Assembly: GCA_900314375.1 (NCBI GenBank)
Contig: OMVC01000089.1
Coordinates: forward strand, 1-10,011
Length of the DNA stretch: 10,011 bases
Direction: 5' to 3'
Source of the DNA: an uncultured bacterium
GTDB taxonomy: Bacteria > Cyanobacteriota > Vampirovibrionia > Gastranaerophilales > Gastranaerophilaceae
Numbering within the stretch: position 1 is the stretch's first letter; each line of letters begins with the position of its first letter. Position numbers and translations under genes: made by a program. Shown piece by piece: positions 6,079-10,011 of the stretch. The notes beneath the pieces are model-generated. The model ran no database searches. It worked only from the letters and a program-made list of their open reading frames with translations, and was not told the origin of the DNA.

Positions 6079-6957
6079 ATGAAAGGTATAGTACTAGCTG
6101 GCGGTTCTGGAACAAGATTATATCCTTCCACAATGTCTGTATCAAAACAGTTATTGCCTATTTATGATAAACCGATGATTTATCACCCGCTATCTGTCTT
6201 AATGCTTGCAGGAATAAAAGATATCTTGATAATTTCCACCCCGCAGGATTTACCGAATTTTGAGAAAATCTTGGGCGACGGTTCGCAGTTCGGGGTAAAA
6301 TTTTCTTATAAAGAACAGCCGTCTCCTGACGGGTTAGCTCAAGCTTTCACATTGGGCGAAGAATTTATAGGCGATAGCGATGTCGCTTTGATATTAGGAG
6401 ATAATATATTTTACGGTCCGGGATTTTCAGGGATGATGCGTACGGCAATAGAAAGTATTGAGCAAAACGGCGGAGCTGCTGTTTTCGGTTATCAGGTAAA
6501 AGACCCTGAAAGATTCGGTGTGGTCGAGTTTGACAAAGAAGGAAAAGCTGTATCAATTGAGGAAAAACCGCAAGAGCCCAAGTCAAATTATGCGGTTACT
6601 GGTTTGTATTTCTATGATAATAAAGTTGTTGAGTATGCAAAATCTCTAAAGCCCTCTGCTCGCGGGGAATACGAGATAACGGATTTAAACAGAATTTATT
6701 TGGAAAACGGGAAATTAAATGTACAAACCTTTGGCAGGGGATTTGCTTGGTTAGATACAGGGACTCATCGCTCCTTGTTGCAGGCAAGTCAATTTATCCA
6801 AACTATTGAGGATAATCAGGGTATAAAAATTGCTTGTCTTGAGGAAATCGCTATGCGTATGGGATTTTTGCCCAAAGAGGTTGTTTTAGAAAATATTAAA
6901 CAATATAAAAATAATGAATACTATTCTTATGTAAGAAAAGTTGCACAATCTTGCTGA
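6079..6957 (+). CDS. rfbA: Glucose-1-phosphate thymidylyltransferase (RmlA)
   Basis: Joins dTTP and glucose-1-phosphate into dTDP-glucose and pyrophosphate, the first committed and usually feedback-inhibited step of dTDP-L-rhamnose synthesis. At 292 residues it has normal length. The nucleotidyltransferase signature GGSGTRLYP (8-16) is followed by SKQLLPIYDKPMIYHPL (22-38). Metal-binding aspartates fit D108 in LGDNIFYG and D226 in WLDTGTH. GVVEFD, EEKP and GLYFYDN are also characteristic. The start is supported by AAAGGAG 6 nt upstream. It is the last of the four rhamnose genes and shows no insertion. It ends 48 bp before the convergent reductase gene. Confidence 0.97.
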   Translation: MKGIVLAGGSGTRLYPSTMSVSKQLLPIYDKPMIYHPLSVLMLAGIKDILIISTPQDLPNFEKILGDGSQFGVKFSYKEQPSPDGLAQAFTLGEEFIGDSDVALILGDNIFYGPGFSGMMRTAIESIEQNGGAAVFGYQVKDPERFGVVEFDKEGKAVSIEEKPQEPKSNYAVTGLYFYDNKVVEYAKSLKPSARGEYEITDLNRIYLENGKLNVQTFGRGFAWLDTGTHRSLLQASQFIQTIEDNQGIKIACLEEIAMRMGFLPKEVVLENIKQYKNNEYYSYVRKVAQSC

Positions 6958-6987
6958 TTACAGAGGACAAGATGGCAGGAGGGCAAG

Positions 6988-7017
6988 CTAAAGATTTATT
7001 GCGTGTCAAATCTTTAG
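6988..7017. terminator. Hairpin at the rfbA / reductase convergence
   Basis: CTAAAGATTT (6988-6997) pairs perfectly with AAATCTTTAG (7008-7017) around a 10-nt loop. On the plus strand a short TTTT follows only at 7021-7024; on the minus strand no T-run follows. The right arm and part of the loop overlap the last codons and the stop of the reductase gene. It may act as a weak terminator for rfbA or protect the 3' ends of convergent messages. Confidence 0.4.
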
Positions 7018-7935
7018 AGAGTTTTCTTCGATGATTTCTATCATATCTTTTAGGATATGGTTATAAGGGGTTGGGAGATTATGTTTTTCTCCGAGTTTAA
7101 TAATCGTACCGGCAAACATTTCGACTTCGGTTTTTCTGCCTGCTTCAATATCTTGGAGCATAGATGTTTTTCCGTTCGACATCATTTTATTAAAAGCTTC
7201 TATCGCTTCGGGTATCATTGTTTCCGTATCTTGAACGCCTTCTGCTCCGGCTATTTGTAAAACTTCTTCCATTATTTTAATGTAGAAATTTTGAAAATTT
7301 TTGTTCTTTTGCATTTGTCCGAAAGTCATATTCAAAATGGCAGACGGTTGATTGGTTGCGATATTAAGCATAAATTTTAACCATAGAGAACGATACATGT
7401 TGCGTGGTGTTTTATAGCTGATTCCGATTTTATCAAAATAATCTTTTAACAATTTAATATCATTTATATCGTTAGTTTTTTCATCTTTTATGCCGAAAAC
7501 AATGTCGCCTATACCGTCGTGGGTGATGATATTTTTGTTGCGCATAGCGCTGTGTCCGATAAAATAGGCAAGCGGAACGTGTTTTGAACCGTAAACTTCT
7601 GCGATAAGTTCTTCGCTTGTTACGCCGTTTAGCAAAGATAAAATTATAGTGTCTTCTTTTACAAAATTTTTAATATTTTTTATTGCATCATTTAAACCGT
7701 CATATTTTGTGGCAATAATTATTAAATCGGCCTTGTAATTTGTATTATCAGGCAATATATAATCTAAAATAAGTTCTTTACCGTTAAAAATTTTAGGAGT
7801 TTGGGTGTATTGTTTTAATCTGTTTTCGTCAACTAAAATTTTTAGATTATTGCTGTCATATTGATTAATTTTATTTGCATAAATTGAGCCGACAGCTCCT
7901 ATTCCGCATATCAAAACTGTTTTTATTTCTTTCAT
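7006..7935 (-). CDS. Ketopantoate reductase (ApbA/PanE) family protein
   Basis: Probable NADPH-dependent 2-dehydropantoate 2-reductase, which makes pantoate for pantothenate and CoA. It has 309 residues, normal for the family. The N-terminal Rossmann motif is ICGIGAVGS (9-17), with LLNGV (101-105) in the cofactor domain. In the C-terminal helical domain, LWLKFMLNIATNQPSA (184-199) carries the likely catalytic Lys187 and Asn191. GRKTEVEMFAG (266-276) carries the family glutamate, Glu270. No panB or panC gene is nearby, and this family includes many paralogs of unclear substrate, so I give no symbol. I chose ATG at 7935. The frame extends to a TTG at 7968, but neither has a good ribosome-binding site and the shorter form begins directly before the first beta strand. 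Confidence 0.85.
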   Translation of the reverse strand: MKEIKTVLICGIGAVGSIYANKINQYDSNNLKILVDENRLKQYTQTPKIFNGKELILDYILPDNTNYKADLIIIATKYDGLNDAIKNIKNFVKEDTIILSLLNGVTSEELIAEVYGSKHVPLAYFIGHSAMRNKNIITHDGIGDIVFGIKDEKTNDINDIKLLKDYFDKIGISYKTPRNMYRSLWLKFMLNIATNQPSAILNMTFGQMQKNKNFQNFYIKIMEEVLQIAGAEGVQDTETMIPEAIEAFNKMMSNGKTSMLQDIEAGRKTEVEMFAGTIIKLGEKHNLPTPYNHILKDMIEIIEENSLKI

Positions 7936-8071
7936 AACATAATCAATTTTATCATTAATTCTTTTCAAATATTAAAATTTTTTACAATATTTTTATATAT
8001 GCGCAAATTTTTTTAAAAATAATACTTTATATAAAAGTAAGTAGTGTGGAAAATCTTGGTGTGTGTAAATA
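7936..8071. other. AT-rich divergent intergenic region
   Basis: This 136-bp gap between the divergent reductase and HD-domain genes consists largely of A and T runs. Several hexamers resemble -10 boxes on either strand, but no pair with a credible -35 and spacing stands out. Promoters for both genes must lie here or be leaderless. No clear hairpin or operator-like repeat was seen. Confidence 0.5.
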
Positions 8072-8833
8072 GTGGGAATCTTATTTGATCCGAACAAAAT
8101 TTTTGTCGGAATATCGCAGCCGATACAATTGAATAAAAACAGTCGAACAAGTTTTGGAAACTCAACAAAATTTGACAGTTTCCAAAGCAATTCCGTAACG
8201 CGTTATTTTGATGAAAATGTAATAAAAAACTTAATTGCACAAAATCCTGCCCTTTCTATGCTGCTGGCTTCGAATAAAATTCCTGTACGGTTGAATATGA
8301 AAGAGTTAGAGGAGCTTAAAAACGGTCATTGTAAAGATACTCAAGAGATTTGCGCAAAGATTGTCAAGAATTTGCCTCCGTCATTAAGAAGTGATGTTGA
8401 TATGGCTATTTTAAAAGACGGAGCAATGCTTCATGACATCGGAAAAGTCTTGATTCCACCGGAAATTTTGAATAAACAAGGTCTTTTGACAAAAGAAGAA
8501 CACGATATAATGGATTTACATTCAGAAATCGGGTATCAATTATTGAAAAATACGGGTATAAATCCAAATATTTTGAATTTGGTTCGTTATCACCACAGTG
8601 TTAAAAAATCAAAAAATTACATTCCTGATATAAATTTGGAAATATTAAAATTGGCGGATATGTATTCCGCATTAACCGAAAAACGCGTGTACAAGGATGC
8701 GTATACTCCTCAACAGGCTTTAACGATTTTATATAAAGATGTTCAAAACGGTAATATAGATTCTCAAGTCTACTACGCGTTAGTGAAAAGTGTGTCAGAG
8801 TCTGATGTAAAAAATAATGTTAAAATATCTTAA
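8072..8833 (+). CDS. HD-domain protein with degenerate HD-GYP signature
   Basis: A soluble 253-residue protein. Residues 1-80 form a variable leader (with FGNSTKF at 28-34) lacking a signal peptide or receiver domain. The HD phosphohydrolase core follows: His86, His121-Asp122 in LHDIGKVLIPPEIL, His150 in MDLHSEIGYQLL, His174-His175 in VRYHHS and Asp196 in LADMYSALTEKRVYKDAYTP. The order and spacing match HD-GYP domains, which hydrolyse cyclic di-GMP. However, the defining HHE..DG.GYP stretch reads HHSVKKSKNYIP, so E, DG and GYP are missing. Metal ligands are kept, so phosphohydrolase activity is plausible, but the substrate cannot be assigned. The start is GTG at 8072, the only candidate after an in-frame TAA at 8066; the ribosome-binding site is poor. 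Transcription likely ends at the terminator at 9043. Confidence 0.82.
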   Translation: MGILFDPNKIFVGISQPIQLNKNSRTSFGNSTKFDSFQSNSVTRYFDENVIKNLIAQNPALSMLLASNKIPVRLNMKELEELKNGHCKDTQEICAKIVKNLPPSLRSDVDMAILKDGAMLHDIGKVLIPPEILNKQGLLTKEEHDIMDLHSEIGYQLLKNTGINPNILNLVRYHHSVKKSKNYIPDINLEILKLADMYSALTEKRVYKDAYTPQQALTILYKDVQNGNIDSQVYYALVKSVSESDVKNNVKIS

Positions 8834-9042
8834 CAATATATAAAAATTATAGCAATTTTTTATAATAAAAAGTTTTTATATAAATGTAAGGGATATTAAA
8901 GAAACAGAATAACGGGGAAAAACAGATAGTAAAAATCTGTAGAGAATAAAAAAAATATTTCGGGAAAATAAAGAAAAAGTTTAGGGAAAAATTTTAGGGG
9001 AAAATTAAAAAATCGAATCATCCATCATAATCAATCTTCTTG
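8834..9042 (+). other. Purine-rich 3' region after the HD gene
   Basis: No reading frame is convincing here. The plus strand is strongly A/G-biased from about 8880 to 9010, and GGGAAAA recurs at 8915, 8962, 8984 and 8998. A small hairpin with arms ACAGAT (8922-8927) and ATCTGT (8935-8940) lies within it. The region ends at an intrinsic terminator. It is either a long 3' untranslated region of the HD gene or a small RNA gene; TATAAT at 8861-8866 could be a -10, but no -35 fits well. Confidence 0.45.
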
Positions 9043-9069
9043 GGTGCTGATATATTTCAGCGCCTTTTT
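9043..9069 (+). terminator. Rho-independent terminator
   Basis: GGTGCTGA (9043-9050) pairs with TCAGCGCC (9057-9064), 8 bp with one G-T, around a 6-nt loop and is followed directly by TTTTT and a further T-rich stretch. It ends plus-strand transcription from the HD gene. On the minus strand the hairpin is not followed by a T-run, so it would not serve the convergent radical SAM gene well. Confidence 0.8.
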
Positions 9070-9081
9070 ATTTTGTTTTAA

Positions 9082-10011
9082 TTAATTTGGCAGGATGAGT
9101 TTTGAGCCCTGGTGAGAATTTCTTTTAATAAATTCTCGGTCAATTTTATTTAAGCAATCGAATTTTGCGCCTAACCATCTCGGAGCTATAAGGTTTTGGC
9201 GGTATCCGTTTCCTGCAAGCCTGTGTATTGTCGTTTCAGGCGGTAAAAGCTCCAAAAAATCACAAACTAAATTTACATATTCATTTTCTGTCATAAAATC
9301 AATCTCATTATTTTCATACATAGTTGCAAGTTTTGTATTTTTTAGTGCGCAAAGCATGTGAATTTTTATGCCGTCAATTTTCAGGTTTGCAAGTTTTTGG
9401 GCGGTTTCAAGCATTTCGTCTCTTGTTTCCCACAATCCTAAAATAACGTGAACGCACACATTTATTCCTTTTTCTTTTGTTTTTTCATACGCGCGTAAAA
9501 AACATTCAAAATCATGTCCGCGGTTTATTCGTTTTAGGGTTTTGTTATGAACAGATTGCAAACCGTATTCTATCCATGTGTAATAATCTTTTGAGATATC
9601 AGAGATTAAGTTTAATTTATCATCATCAACGCAGTCAGGTCTTGTGCCTATTGAAATTCCTACGACATCGGGATGATTAAGCGCTGATTTGTATATTTTT
9701 TCAAGTTCATCAACGGGCTTGTAAGTATTGGTGTATGCTTGAAAATATGACATAAATTTTTTGGCTTTAAACCTTGCGGGCAGGTGTTCAATCCCTTCTT
9801 GAAGTTGTTTTTCGATAGAGGGGTATGTAATATGTGCTTTTGAAAAACTTCCCGTATCATCACAAAAAATACAACCGCCTTTAGAGATTGTTCCGTCACG
9901 ATTCGGACATGAAAATCCTGCATCAAGAGTTATTTTATAAACTTTTGTACCGAAACGCTGCTTTAAATATTCGCTAAATTGGTTGTATCGTTTGTCTGTA
10001 TTGTTAAACAT
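9082..10011 (-). CDS. TIGR01212-family radical SAM protein (YhcC/YtqA type)
   Basis: A radical SAM enzyme of unestablished substrate, 309 residues from the ATG that ends the window, close to the family's usual length. The N-terminal DKRYNQFSEYLKQRFG and the iron-sulfur motif are typical: CPNRDGTISKGGCIFC (35-50) gives Cys35, Cys47 and Cys50, the wide CX11CX2C spacing of this family instead of the classic CX3CX2C. Further family blocks are MSYFQAYTNTY, GTRPDC, EYGLQS, VHVILGL and IHRLAGNG. The core is a TIM-type barrel binding a [4Fe-4S] cluster and S-adenosylmethionine. The upstream region is outside the window, so an earlier start cannot be excluded and no ribosome-binding site can be judged. 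It is convergent with the HD gene. Confidence 0.9.
   Translation of the reverse strand: MFNNTDKRYNQFSEYLKQRFGTKVYKITLDAGFSCPNRDGTISKGGCIFCDDTGSFSKAHITYPSIEKQLQEGIEHLPARFKAKKFMSYFQAYTNTYKPVDELEKIYKSALNHPDVVGISIGTRPDCVDDDKLNLISDISKDYYTWIEYGLQSVHNKTLKRINRGHDFECFLRAYEKTKEKGINVCVHVILGLWETRDEMLETAQKLANLKIDGIKIHMLCALKNTKLATMYENNEIDFMTENEYVNLVCDFLELLPPETTIHRLAGNGYRQNLIAPRWLGAKFDCLNKIDREFIKRNSHQGSKLILPN

Noticed and set aside
7936..7968. TTG start extending the reductase by 11 residues
   Set aside because: The extension is upstream of the first Rossmann strand, starts with a rare codon and has no ribosome-binding site; ATG 7935 fits the family better.
9018..9042. Repeated CATC/CAATC words before the terminator as an inverted repeat or site
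   Set aside because: They are short imperfect direct repeats that do not pair with each other; nothing beyond chance in low-complexity sequence.

Overview
The window is AT-rich bacterial DNA with dense, short-spaced genes, strong Shine-Dalgarno sites (AAGGAGG, AAAGGAG) and the standard code. The gene content does not fix the lineage. Some features remind me of gut Vampirovibrionia/Melainabacteria (Gastranaerophilales): a DprA-like protein of the type common in cyanobacteria, and an HD protein with an 'FGNS'-type leader. This is inference from memory, and another AT-rich host-associated bacterium is possible.

Layout. At the left edge is the 5' part of a minus-strand DprA/LOG-like Rossmann gene. 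It diverges from a UvrD/PcrA-type helicase gene, and the two share a 22-bp perfect palindrome that carries an extended -10 box on each strand. The helicase gene runs directly into a complete dTDP-L-rhamnose set in the order rfbC, rfbB, rfbD, rfbA (3161-6957, plus strand). RfbA makes dTDP-glucose, RfbB dehydrates it, RfbC epimerises the product and RfbD reduces it to dTDP-L-rhamnose, a precursor for surface polysaccharide. Internal promoter candidates lie before rfbB and rfbA. Convergent to this is a ketopantoate-reductase-family gene (minus), then a divergent HD-domain gene (plus) with a degenerate HD-GYP signature. A purine-rich 3' region and a clear intrinsic terminator follow. The last gene is a minus-strand TIGR01212/YhcC-type radical SAM gene whose first ATG is the last codon of the window.

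The unusual part is the middle of the rhamnose cluster. rfbB carries an in-frame tandem duplication of 111 bp (37 codons), with 12 mismatches that are mostly silent. rfbD, the next intact gene, carries an in-frame 135-bp expansion: a 108-bp, GC-richer, hairpin-containing insert flanked by 27-bp direct repeats of host coding sequence. Between the two genes is a broken reading frame that looks like the C-terminal end of a lost gene, stop/start coupled to rfbD; the last residues of RfbB may also derive from it. The cluster core therefore looks rearranged while every reading frame stays open. No CRISPR array, tRNA, rRNA or transposase gene was seen.
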